Notes: generated by a model from the sequence alone, not told the origin. 8,109 bases of DNA from CAJXZP01 sp964195485 (GCA_964195485.1 CAXMPG010000149.1:1-8109); one strand, 5' to 3'; counted from the stretch's first letter, positions 1-7,616 are shown. Numbers and translations: made by a program.

Positions 1-873
1 GTGCGTGTCTTTGTAGTTCTGCTCCTCAGAATCAAATATTGACTCTTCATTCCACAACGTAGCTTGACTCGCCTGTAAGGCTAAAATAAATGGTTGTTCA
101 CTGAGATTTGAACGTGCCATTTCTTTCTTATATCCTTCTCTATAATACTTAGTAACTGGATATTTTATAGCAATTACCTCTATGTTTTTTATCGCACATA
201 GTGCCAAAAAGCGCTGCAGATATTCTAAAGATATCTCATCATAGTAATTACGAAAAGTAAGATTATAAGCAACCGTAGCCTCCGCATAAGTATGCTTACC
301 TTGATTAGTAGAACACTCCGAAAGAGTCATTTTTGGTGGAGAAAAAAGCGTGGTTCTTTTATTAATTAGCAACTTAATACTACGCGCATATGGAATAAAA
401 ACGGATTGAAGGTAAGTTGAAAAATAATCGGCAGATTGATTATGCATTTGGCCTAATTCAGCATAATCAATATACCTATTCCAATAACTCTGGTCAACTA
501 CCGCTGGAGAGGTGAAACTAACAAAGCTTGAAAAGCCATACGGAATAATTACTCGTGTAATATTCAGGTTTAAATCTTCAATTATTTCTCGGAATTTGTA
601 ATACGTGTAAATATTGTTTTCACCAAAAGAGGCGAAATTGGAAGCTCCGTTAATTTGGTCGGCATCAATTCCATTAGCACATCGGGAGTGTCCTAAAAAT
701 AATGTGCGTGTAGCTGTTTTTTTCGACTCAAATTTTTGTTCGGTTTGATTGTACTTGGTTCTTGGAGTAATCTTGCTAAAATAGAACCAGCTTAACAACC
801 CATTTATAGTTATGGTTAGTACTAGGAATAGTATTACCTTTTTAACTATTGCTATGTTATTTGACTTCTCCAT
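1..873 (-). CDS. SGNH-hydrolase-like membrane-anchored protein (copy B), 3' end cut by window edge
   Basis: The frame is open for 291 codons from ATG at 873 to the left edge, so the gene is partial at its C-terminus. An N-terminal basic stretch precedes one hydrophobic segment (about residues 10-30), consistent with a signal anchor and a periplasmic domain. LFLGHSR (about residues 58-64) supplies the presumed nucleophile Ser63. The protein matches SGNH-A (2318-3253) at several points: LFLGHSR, YIDYAELG (YVDYLELG in SGNH-A) and KYPVTK (KYPVTR). The window stops right after KDTH (288-291). In SGNH-A the equivalent is TDAHH, so Asp289 of the DxxH motif is visible and the catalytic His is predicted to be the first residue outside the window. 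The start overlaps the MBOAT-B stop by one base (TAATG), implying translational coupling. By family knowledge, such proteins are partners of MBOATs (compare AlgJ/AlgX, DltD, PatB) in transferring acyl groups to exported glycans. The exact substrate is unknown. Confidence 0.85.
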   Translation of the reverse strand, partial: MEKSNNIAIVKKVILFLVLTITINGLLSWFYFSKITPRTKYNQTEQKFESKKTATRTLFLGHSRCANGIDADQINGASNFASFGENNIYTYYKFREIIEDLNLNITRVIIPYGFSSFVSFTSPAVVDQSYWNRYIDYAELGQMHNQSADYFSTYLQSVFIPYARSIKLLINKRTTLFSPPKMTLSECSTNQGKHTYAEATVAYNLTFRNYYDEISLEYLQRFLALCAIKNIEVIAIKYPVTKYYREGYKKEMARSNLSEQPFILALQASQATLWNEESIFDSEEQNYKDTH

Positions 874-2318
874 TAAAATTGAAAGTAAAAGAAGGCTACA
901 CTATCTGTAACTCTAAAAACCATTAAATAAAAGACTACAAATAGATATGTTACCCATCTTAACGAATTGTTTTTAATAATACTAAATGGGTTTCTAAGGT
1001 TGTGTTTATTGTAATATTCAATAACGAAAAGTAAAATGGTTCCTGTTAAGGCAACAACAATATTAGAAAAGAAGAAATTACTCATTTTCGAAATAAAGGA
1101 AATGACTTCTCCTCCTTCAAATATATTTCTCACTATAAAAAAGCCATCTGTAGCCGTGTTGCTTCTAAAAAAAATAAGTGCAAAGGCCCATAAATTGAAA
1201 GTGATGAATACATCAATTCCATTTTTTAATTTGGGAAAGGTGTCTAGTTTGGTAGCTGTAACTAGTTTATTACGAAATGTAAATGTTAGCCTTTGAATAG
1301 TGAGATAGGTGCCATGAATAACTCCAAAAACACCAAATTGCCAACCTACCCCGTGCCAAAGACCTATAACAATGAGAATCACGTATATCAAAACATAACT
1401 CATAAATGAGGATTGCGAACGATGAAGTAGCGGCAAATAAAAATAGTCACGAATCCATTGAGTTAATGAGATATGCCAACGCCTCCAAAGCTTACTTATG
1501 GAGGTCGCAAAGTATGGGCGATTGAAATTATCGGAAAGATTAAAACCTAAAATCTTAGCAGACCCAATGGCAATATCTGTGTATCCAGAAAAATCTGCAT
1601 ACACCTGAATAGTAAAAGCATACGTAGCTAATATTAGCATGTTTCCAGAATACCCATCTGGATGGTCATATACATTGTTTACAAAAATGGCCAGATTATC
1701 GCCAATCACCATTTTCTTGAATAAACCCCACACAATCAATTTCACTCCGTCAAGAACACGTTGTAATTCGAATTGGTGTTTTTCGTAGAATTGAGGAAGA
1801 AGTGTCGTTGATTTTTCAATGGGACCCGCAACAAGTTGCGGAAAAAATGAAACGTACAAGGCAAAAATTCCAAAATGTGTTTCTGCTTTTCGGGTTCCTC
1901 TGTACACGTCTATGGTGTAACTTAACGTTTGAAATGTATAAAATGAAATGCCTACTGGAAGTAGGATGTCTAATTCTGGCACTCCATAATCAATGCCTGC
2001 CCAACCGGATATTTCTCTAATTGTTTCATTAAAAAAATCAAGATATTTGAAACAGAATAATAATCCTAGATTGGCTATTAAACTAACGGCTAAAAAGGGC
2101 TTTCGGTCCTTCTTTTCTCGTTTTGTCATTTCAAGACCTGCCCAATAATCAACAGCGGTTGAGAATAGAATTAGCAACGCATATTCCATCCTCCAAGTCA
2201 TGTAAAAAACATAACTAGCTACTAATAAAATAGCCCATCTATACTTCTGTTTCGTTAGGAAGTATAACACTACTATTAGTGGTAGGAAAATCCAGTATGT
2301 GATGGAATTAAAAAGCAT
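873..2318 (-). CDS. MBOAT family O-acyltransferase, AlgI/DltB-like (copy B)
   Basis: A 481-residue polytopic inner-membrane protein of normal AlgI-type length. Diagnostic pieces in order are the N-terminal hydrophobic block with FLPL and VDYWAG (residues 56-61), LLPVGISFYTFQTLSY (119-134), FFPQLVAGPIE (158-168), YADFSGYTDIAIG (240-252), FNRPYF (265-270), LWRRWHISLTQWIRDYFYLPL (277-297), GLWHG (319-323) and an aromatic FFYFQF terminus. His322 in GLWHG is the expected active-site histidine, and His282 in RRWHISL is the second conserved one. The RDY motif is intact. Family members move an acyl group from a cytoplasmic donor through the membrane to a periplasmic SGNH-type partner, here probably SGNH-B directly downstream. 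The ATG start aligns with that of MBOAT-A and overlaps the SGNH-A stop by one base. It is a paralogue of MBOAT-A. The acyl donor and acceptor cannot be read from the sequence. Confidence 0.93.
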   Translation of the reverse strand: MLFNSITYWIFLPLIVVLYFLTKQKYRWAILLVASYVFYMTWRMEYALLILFSTAVDYWAGLEMTKREKKDRKPFLAVSLIANLGLLFCFKYLDFFNETIREISGWAGIDYGVPELDILLPVGISFYTFQTLSYTIDVYRGTRKAETHFGIFALYVSFFPQLVAGPIEKSTTLLPQFYEKHQFELQRVLDGVKLIVWGLFKKMVIGDNLAIFVNNVYDHPDGYSGNMLILATYAFTIQVYADFSGYTDIAIGSAKILGFNLSDNFNRPYFATSISKLWRRWHISLTQWIRDYFYLPLLHRSQSSFMSYVLIYVILIVIGLWHGVGWQFGVFGVIHGTYLTIQRLTFTFRNKLVTATKLDTFPKLKNGIDVFITFNLWAFALIFFRSNTATDGFFIVRNIFEGGEVISFISKMSNFFFSNIVVALTGTILLFVIEYYNKHNLRNPFSIIKNNSLRWVTYLFVVFYLMVFRVTDSVAFFYFQF

Positions 2319-3253
2319 TATTTAGTAGTACTTGGATTTAAACGAGTATTTAAAATCTGCGTAAACTGAATGCGACCCTCTTGATTTAAATGGTGCGCAT
2401 CAGTAAAGTAATGCAAGCTATCTGCAAATAATGAGTGATAGTCTAACAGTTCAAATCCGGCAGAAATTATTTCCTTTTCCACCTTATTTTGGTCAAAATG
2501 GTTTCGCGCCATATCAATTTTTGATTCTATCGTATACGCTCGAGTAACTGGATACTTAACAAAAACAATACGGATAGGAAAATCCTTTTGTAATGCAAGA
2601 ATTTTCTCTAGGTATACATCGGCCACTGGTCCACCAATTTGTGCTATTTCATTCTGAGCAATTAATGCCTTTTTTGCCAATATTTCTTTCACCTGTTTTA
2701 CAGGCTGATTCAGCAAGGAGTCTGGAATTTCAGTCACCAAACCGCCATACGTCTTTTTTAAGGCAGTGAAAGGATACTCATAATACGGAAATGCAGCGGC
2801 TTTGATATAAATAGAAGCGTAGTCTGCTCTTTTACCTGATAAACGTCCTAATTCCAAGTAGTCTACATATTGTGACCAATAAAAGTTGTTTCGGCTTTTT
2901 TCGGGCTTGATAATACTCAATGTAGGATAGCCAATTGGCAAAACAATAACTGGAAAAGCATCTGGTTGTTCTGCTAAAATGTGTTTTAACTTATAGTAGG
3001 TCCTAGAAATATCTTCTCCACTAGAACAAAAGTTAAAACTGTTTTCCATTTGCGCTGCATCAATGTCTCTTAAAGGCCTTGAATGTCCTAAAAACAAGTA
3101 TGAAATAGGTGTTTTACGATGATTAAACGCTTCTTCCATCTGTACCAAGCGGTGCGATTTCTTACTTGCCGTATTGAAATAAATACGCACCAACTCATTG
3201 GTCACTACGAATAGGACAACAAAATATAGTATGTTTTTTAATGTAGAATTCAT
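2318..3253 (-). CDS. SGNH-hydrolase-like membrane-anchored protein (copy A), MBOAT partner
   Basis: A 311-residue protein with one N-terminal hydrophobic segment (about residues 8-25, signal anchor) and a presumed periplasmic domain. YLFLGHSRPLRDIDA (52-66) contains the GxSR form of the SGNH block I with Ser58. SFNFCSSGED (72-81) could provide the Asn/Gly oxyanion contacts. FVKYPVTR (231-238) is a core strand, and FTDAHHLN (283-290) gives the catalytic Asp285 and His288 as DxxH. The triad therefore appears complete. Proteins of this kind accept acyl groups delivered by an MBOAT and transfer them to an exported polymer, or remove them; the immediate MBOAT neighbours on both sides support the transfer role. 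The gene begins 4 bp after the MBOAT-A stop and its own stop overlaps the MBOAT-B start by one base. No Shine-Dalgarno is visible. It is a paralogue of SGNH-B, with similarity concentrated at the motifs. A pure esterase role is the main alternative. Confidence 0.87.
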   Translation of the reverse strand: MNSTLKNILYFVVLFVVTNELVRIYFNTASKKSHRLVQMEEAFNHRKTPISYLFLGHSRPLRDIDAAQMENSFNFCSSGEDISRTYYKLKHILAEQPDAFPVIVLPIGYPTLSIIKPEKSRNNFYWSQYVDYLELGRLSGKRADYASIYIKAAAFPYYEYPFTALKKTYGGLVTEIPDSLLNQPVKQVKEILAKKALIAQNEIAQIGGPVADVYLEKILALQKDFPIRIVFVKYPVTRAYTIESKIDMARNHFDQNKVEKEIISAGFELLDYHSLFADSLHYFTDAHHLNQEGRIQFTQILNTRLNPSTTK

Positions 3254-3257
3254 TTAG

Positions 3258-4703
3258 CTACACTTGAAAATAAAAAAACGGATGATTCATTTGGTATCCA
3301 AAAAAGATGATGCCGTATAGCATAATCAGATAAAGACCCCATCTAATCGGTTTCCATGGTATATTGTCAAATGGATTGGGTAAATCTGTACGATTAATAA
3401 AAGCGGCAACGACTAATAGTACAGTGCCAAAACAAATGATTAATATCTCTGTAACCCCAAAAGTATGCAAGTGAGATATGAGTTGAAGGTCAGACCAACG
3501 CCAATCTCCAAGATTTCCAATCATGTAGAAAGAAGTAGAAATTGTTGGAGCAAAAAAGAAAAAACCAGAGAACGACCACAGGCTGAAAGTAAGCACAATA
3601 TCAAAGAATTTTCGGGTTTTACCGGTTCCAAATAATAATCGCATAATACTGCGATTTGGCTTTTTAGTTAAGCGGTGAATGAGGGTCAATAAACCATGAT
3701 AAATACCAAATGCCACAAACGTCCAATTTGCGCCATGCCATAAACCTATCAGGAAAAAAACAAGCAGGGTGATGAGATGTCTTTGTAGACCATTTTTAGA
3801 CTGTTTTATTAATGGACGATGCACATAATGGCCAATCCATTGGGTTAATGAAATATGCCAACGTTGCCATAACTCTGAGATAGAACGTGCAAAATATGGA
3901 CGTTTAAAATTGGCCATTAAATCGATGCCAAATAACCGTGCCGACCCAATAGCCATATCGGTATATCCCGAAAAATCGGCATATATCCATAAAGCAGAAG
4001 CAAATGCAGCGATGGTATAGGTAAGGCCCGAAAACAATTCAGGTTTATCAAATACATGTCGTAAGAAAACGAAGGTGTAATCAGCAATAACAAGCTTTTT
4101 AAACGCTCCCCAAAGAATTAGTCGAAATCCAGCCGAAATATTTTCCCAGTGTAACTTAACGTGACTGTAAAACTGAGGTAATAATCGGGTAGATCGCTCA
4201 ATAGGTCCTGCAACGAGTTGCGGAAAAAAGGAAACATATAACGCGAACAGTCCCAAATGTTTTTCTGGACTTCTGGTACCTCTGTATACATCAATGGTGT
4301 AGCTTAACGTTTGAAATGTGTAAAAGGAAATACCCACTGGTAATAGGATGTCAAATGTTTCTACAGAATACGTAGTCCCAAAAATGTTCAAAGTATCGCG
4401 TACTATTTCGTTGAGAAAGCTAAAGTATTTAAAGAAAAAAAGCATCCCTAAATTGACAACCAAACTGGCGTAGAGATATATTTTCCGGCCCTTTTTATCA
4501 GGCTCCTTTTCCATTTGCAATCCCGCCCAATAATCCACCAAAGTGGATATGATAATTAAAATAAGAAAGGCGGCATTCCAATAAGCGTAGAAAAAATAGC
4601 TTGAAAGCAGAAGTAAAACCCAACGAAATTTATGGGGTAGGAGATAGTACGTGATGACCACCAACGGCAAGAAAAAAATATACTCTATGGAAACAAATGT
4701 CAC
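3258..4703 (-). CDS. MBOAT family O-acyltransferase, AlgI/DltB-like (copy A), GTG start
   Basis: A 481-residue polytopic membrane protein, first gene of the minus-strand operon. The GTG start is supported in two ways: MTFVSIEYIFFLPL aligns without gaps to MLFNSITYWIFLPL of MBOAT-B, and an in-frame TAG lies ten codons upstream with no ATG or TTG between. Motifs are VDYWAG (56-61), LLPVGISFYTFQTLSY (120-135), FFPQLVAGPIE (159-169), YADFSGYTDMAIG (241-253), FKRPYF (266-271), RWHISLTQW (281-289) and GLWHGANWTF (320-329). His323 is the expected catalytic residue. The unusual feature is residues 289-298: the usual RDYxYxPL motif, present in MBOAT-B, reads WIGHYVHRPL here, so the Arg-Asp pair is replaced by Gly-His. 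The enzyme probably works with SGNH-A, 4 bp downstream, to acylate an exported glycan. The altered motif may reflect a different acceptor or partner, or reduced activity. The substrate is unknown. Confidence 0.92.
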   Translation of the reverse strand: MTFVSIEYIFFLPLVVITYYLLPHKFRWVLLLLSSYFFYAYWNAAFLILIIISTLVDYWAGLQMEKEPDKKGRKIYLYASLVVNLGMLFFFKYFSFLNEIVRDTLNIFGTTYSVETFDILLPVGISFYTFQTLSYTIDVYRGTRSPEKHLGLFALYVSFFPQLVAGPIERSTRLLPQFYSHVKLHWENISAGFRLILWGAFKKLVIADYTFVFLRHVFDKPELFSGLTYTIAAFASALWIYADFSGYTDMAIGSARLFGIDLMANFKRPYFARSISELWQRWHISLTQWIGHYVHRPLIKQSKNGLQRHLITLLVFFLIGLWHGANWTFVAFGIYHGLLTLIHRLTKKPNRSIMRLLFGTGKTRKFFDIVLTFSLWSFSGFFFFAPTISTSFYMIGNLGDWRWSDLQLISHLHTFGVTEILIICFGTVLLVVAAFINRTDLPNPFDNIPWKPIRWGLYLIMLYGIIFFGYQMNHPFFYFQV

Positions 4704-4795
4704 GAAAAACCGATTGAATTCAGTGAGCTAAAATAGACTAATTAAAACTTAATTGTATATTTTCACTTTTTTAGTTTGAACGGTTAAACACTCCC
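4704..4795. promoter_or_regulatory. Divergent promoter region between acylation and amino-sugar operons
   Basis: These 92 AT-rich bases separate two divergent operons, so both promoters should lie here. On the plus strand, TTAGTTTG at 4771-4778 matches the Bacteroidota -7 box TAnnTTTG at all but one base, with TTG at 4753-4755 as a possible -33 element. The 15-nt spacing is shorter than usual. On the minus strand, TATTTTAG (4735-4728) is also one mismatch from TAnnTTTG, but no good -33 box is seen. A perfect 6-bp inverted repeat AATTAA-AAC-TTAATT (4740-4754) sits between them. No Shine-Dalgarno precedes either start. The presence of promoters is secure by layout; the individual boxes are tentative. 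Confidence 0.45.
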
Positions 4796-5926
4796 ATGAT
4801 TCCTTTTAATATTCCATTTGTAACAGGTAGTGAGTCAGGCGTTCTAGACCAAGTATGGAAGAATAAACGATTTGCTGGTGGCGGTGAGTTTTCAAATAAA
4901 ACACAAGCGCTTTTGACTGATAAGTATGGTTTTGAAAATGTGTTTCTTACTTCAAGTTGTACATCGGCCATTGAATTATGTGCACGTGCAATTTCGCTAG
5001 AAGTAGGCGATGAGGTAATCATGCCATCATACACTTTTGCTTCCACTCCTAATCCCTTCATTCAACAAGGAGCTACGATTGTTTTTGCCGATTGTAATAC
5101 GGATTATCCGAATGTAAGTATTCACTCCATTATTTCAAAAATTTCATCCAATACTAAGGTGATAATGACCATGCACTATGGTGGTGTAAATGATGAAGTG
5201 GAAGAATTAGCCGATTTGTGTAAGTCAAAAGGAATTATCCTGATTGAAGATGCTGCGCATGCTATTGGTTCTTCAGATGAGAGAGGGTCACTTGGTAGCT
5301 TTGGTGACTTTAGTGTTTTTTCGTTTCATGATACCAAAAACATAACCTGCGGTGAGGGCGGGATGTTGGTTGTGAATAATATTAGTTATTTAAAAAATAT
5401 TGAAGAACTATATCAATACGGTACGAATAGAACGGAATTTCTAAAAGGTAATGTAGATAGCTATGAATGGGTGGCTAATGGTATGTCGTGTAAATTATCT
5501 GAAATTAGCGCTGCTGTACTTTATAATCAATTACTGCATGTAGATGAGGTTATAGAAAATCGAAAGCGAATTTATCAAGAATACTACTCCCGATTAAAAT
5601 CAATTGATGAGGGTATGGTTAGAATTTTCCCAATGACTTCTGAACGTGCTAACTATCATAATTTCATATTATTGATTCAGGAAAAGGAGCTTGCAAGTGC
5701 ATTGATCCAATTTATGAAAAACAACGGAGTTGAATGTTCTACACATTATTTCCCGCTTCATGAAAGTCGCTATGCCAAAGCCAATCAACTGACAGAAGAG
5801 AACTTAGAAAACGCCACTTTTTTTGGCCGTCATTTATTGCGACTACCTATGTATGTTGGTTTGTCATTATCTGATGTGAATAGAATTACGCAATTAATCC
5901 ACAAATTTATTGAAGACATTAAGTAA
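4796..5926 (+). CDS. rffA: dTDP-4-amino-4,6-dideoxygalactose transaminase (DegT/DnrJ/EryC1/StrS family)
   Basis: A 376-residue cytoplasmic PLP enzyme of the RffA/WecE branch, the same length as I recall for the E. coli enzyme. It starts MIPFN as WecE does and carries LTSSCTSAIE (51-60, cofactor phosphate contact), GDEVIMPSYTFASTPN (71-86), EDAAH (151-155, Asp152 to the pyridine nitrogen) and SFHDTKNITCGEGG (176-189), in which Lys181 is the internal-aldimine lysine. The C-terminal part has the family's THYFPLHES and LLRLPMY blocks. The reaction is glutamate-dependent amination of dTDP-4-keto-6-deoxyglucose to dTDP-4-amino-4,6-dideoxygalactose (dTDP-Fuc4N), a precursor of surface glycans. The close relative forming dTDP-Qui4N is an alternative that sequence reading cannot exclude. 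No rmlA/rmlB genes for the substrate are in the window. It is the first gene of the plus-strand operon, and its end overlaps the ABC exporter start by 17 nt. Confidence 0.88.
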   Translation: MIPFNIPFVTGSESGVLDQVWKNKRFAGGGEFSNKTQALLTDKYGFENVFLTSSCTSAIELCARAISLEVGDEVIMPSYTFASTPNPFIQQGATIVFADCNTDYPNVSIHSIISKISSNTKVIMTMHYGGVNDEVEELADLCKSKGIILIEDAAHAIGSSDERGSLGSFGDFSVFSFHDTKNITCGEGGMLVVNNISYLKNIEELYQYGTNRTEFLKGNVDSYEWVANGMSCKLSEISAAVLYNQLLHVDEVIENRKRIYQEYYSRLKSIDEGMVRIFPMTSERANYHNFILLIQEKELASALIQFMKNNGVECSTHYFPLHESRYAKANQLTEENLENATFFGRHLLRLPMYVGLSLSDVNRITQLIHKFIEDIK

Positions 5927-7616
5927 AATATCTATTCGGAAATTGATTTCCGAAAACATGGGTTATTTGGGTTTAGGTTTAGTCATGCTCATTATTAATA
6001 GAATGGCATCCATGGCTATTCCTTACGCGGGAAAACACCTAATGGATGAGGTGATTTTAAAGGGCGATGCAGACAAACTCAAATACGTCATTGTTGCCGT
6101 TGGTTTAGCCATTCTTATCCAATCTATTTCTTCCTTTTTTGCTACTCATATCTTGGGAATTCGCGCCCAAAAAATCATAGCAGATTTACGGACTAAATTC
6201 TACAGCCATATTATACAATTAACATTGTCGTACTTTAAAAACAATCAATCAGGAGCATTAACTTCCCGCGTATTATCTGATTTTGATAGCATTCGTGTGG
6301 TGTTAGGTTCTGGAGTAGTAGAGCTGTTTAGCGGCCTGCTCTCGGTTGTCTTTGCTTTCGCATTAATGCTCGTTATTCACGTAAAACTCACCCTACTTAT
6401 TGTCGCACCCATTTCTATTTTCGCGGTTATATTGTTCGGTATTTTCAAACAACAAAAGCATTATTTTAAAAATAGAAAAGTAGTAACTGCTGAGGCCGCA
6501 GCGAATTTAACGGAGTCATTCTTAGGAATAAAACTAATTAAAGGAATGATGAATTATATGGATTCTACCCAGTTAATGGGCAGGAACTTCACCGCCATTT
6601 TCATCACCGCAAAAGGCGCTATAACATCCAAAAATGTATTGATGAGTTTGGGTGTTTTATTTCTTGGGGCCACTACCGTTTTATTAATGTGGTTTGGAGG
6701 AAGAATGGTTATTCAAAATGTAATTACCATTGGTGATTTAACATCGTTCACCATGTATTTGGCGCTCATGATTTCGCCATTTTTTCAATTGGCAAGAATG
6801 AGTAATCAATTTACAGATGCGTTTGCTAGCATTGACCGGATTAACGAAACTATAAACGAAGAACGCGAAGAAGTAAATACGGTAGCTCAAAAAACACCAA
6901 TTGAAGGAGCTATTTCGTTTAAAAATGTTTCATTCAATTTCGGAAAACAGCAAATATTGAAAAACATTTCATTCACAATAAAGCCCAATACTGTAAATGC
7001 CATAATTGGAAAATCGGGCTCGGGTAAAACCACGTTAACCGATTTAATTACTTCTTTTTATACGCCAATATCCGGAGATATTTTAATTGATAATAATCCG
7101 TTATCCGAATTAAATATTAATGATTACCGAAGTCAAATCGGGTTTGTTTTTCAAGAACCCCATTTGTTTAATATTAGTGTGAAACAAAACATTTTGTTAG
7201 CTGACCCGAACGCCACAGATGAAGCGTTGAATAAGGCAATGCAGGCGGCTAACGTAATGGAATTCTTACCAGATTTGCCCGATGGGGGCGATACAGTTAT
7301 TGGAGAAAACGGCAGCAAAATTTCTATGGGACAAAAGCAGCGTATTGCTATTGCCCGCGCATTTTTATCCAATCCGAAGGTCTTAATTTTGGATGAGGTC
7401 ACGTCTAATCTCGATCCTTATAATGAGCAAATGATAACGGAAAGTATTTCTAGGTTAATGAAAAATCGGACCATCATTATTATTGCACATAGAATTAATA
7501 CGATTCAAAATTCGAATCAAGTTTTATTACTGGATAGCGGTGCACTTATTGGAGGTGGCACGTTGAAGGAGTTGCAACAAAATCATAAAGCTTATTTTAG
7601 TTTCTTGGATAAATAG
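5910..7616 (+). CDS. ABC exporter half-transporter with fused permease and ATPase, MsbA/PglK-like
   Basis: A 568-residue half-transporter expected to act as a homodimer in the inner membrane. The N-terminal type IV (ABC exporter) membrane domain spans about residues 1-310, with hydrophobic helices near 18-38, 58-80, 134-156, 160-180, 243-262 and 276-295. The ATPase domain has Phe344 as probable A-loop aromatic, Walker A GKSGSGKT (367-374), Q-loop Gln415, signature SKISMGQKQR (469-478), Walker B VLILDE (491-496, Glu496 catalytic) and H-loop His527. The signature reads ISMGQ rather than LSGGQ, keeping Ser and the second Gly. TTG at 5910 is preferred because it keeps the N-terminal elbow helix (RKLISENMGYLG) and overlaps rffA by 17 nt; the first in-frame ATG is at 5958. 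Being coupled to an amino-sugar gene suggests flipping of a lipid-linked glycan (PglK-like) or lipid A-type lipid (MsbA-like). Drug or peptide export cannot be excluded. Confidence 0.88.
   Translation: MKTLSKISIRKLISENMGYLGLGLVMLIINRMASMAIPYAGKHLMDEVILKGDADKLKYVIVAVGLAILIQSISSFFATHILGIRAQKIIADLRTKFYSHIIQLTLSYFKNNQSGALTSRVLSDFDSIRVVLGSGVVELFSGLLSVVFAFALMLVIHVKLTLLIVAPISIFAVILFGIFKQQKHYFKNRKVVTAEAAANLTESFLGIKLIKGMMNYMDSTQLMGRNFTAIFITAKGAITSKNVLMSLGVLFLGATTVLLMWFGGRMVIQNVITIGDLTSFTMYLALMISPFFQLARMSNQFTDAFASIDRINETINEEREEVNTVAQKTPIEGAISFKNVSFNFGKQQILKNISFTIKPNTVNAIIGKSGSGKTTLTDLITSFYTPISGDILIDNNPLSELNINDYRSQIGFVFQEPHLFNISVKQNILLADPNATDEALNKAMQAANVMEFLPDLPDGGDTVIGENGSKISMGQKQRIAIARAFLSNPKVLILDEVTSNLDPYNEQMITESISRLMKNRTIIIIAHRINTIQNSNQVLLLDSGALIGGGTLKELQQNHKAYFSFLDK

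Noticed and set aside
1036..1296. Plus-strand 86-codon ORF opposite MBOAT-B
   Set aside because: It lies wholly inside a well-supported MBOAT gene on the other strand, has no recognisable domain, and its composition mirrors the antisense of membrane-protein codons.
1802..2020. Plus-strand 72-codon ORF opposite MBOAT-B
   Set aside because: It is antisense to the conserved GISFYTFQT/PQLVAGPIE region, whose conservation explains the open frame.
1912..4362. Near-repeated nucleotide segment around 1912-1972 and 4283-4343 considered as a mobile repeat
   Set aside because: It is simply the most conserved coding part (LLPVGISFYTFQTLSYTIDVYRGT) of the two paralogous MBOAT genes, not a separate repeat element.
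4771..5061. Minus-strand 96-codon ORF opposite rffA
   Set aside because: It overlaps the strongly supported aminotransferase N-terminus and the promoter region and shows no family features.
7151..7402. Minus-strand 83-codon ORF opposite the ABC ATPase domain
   Set aside because: It is antisense to the Q-loop-to-Walker B region, with no independent support.
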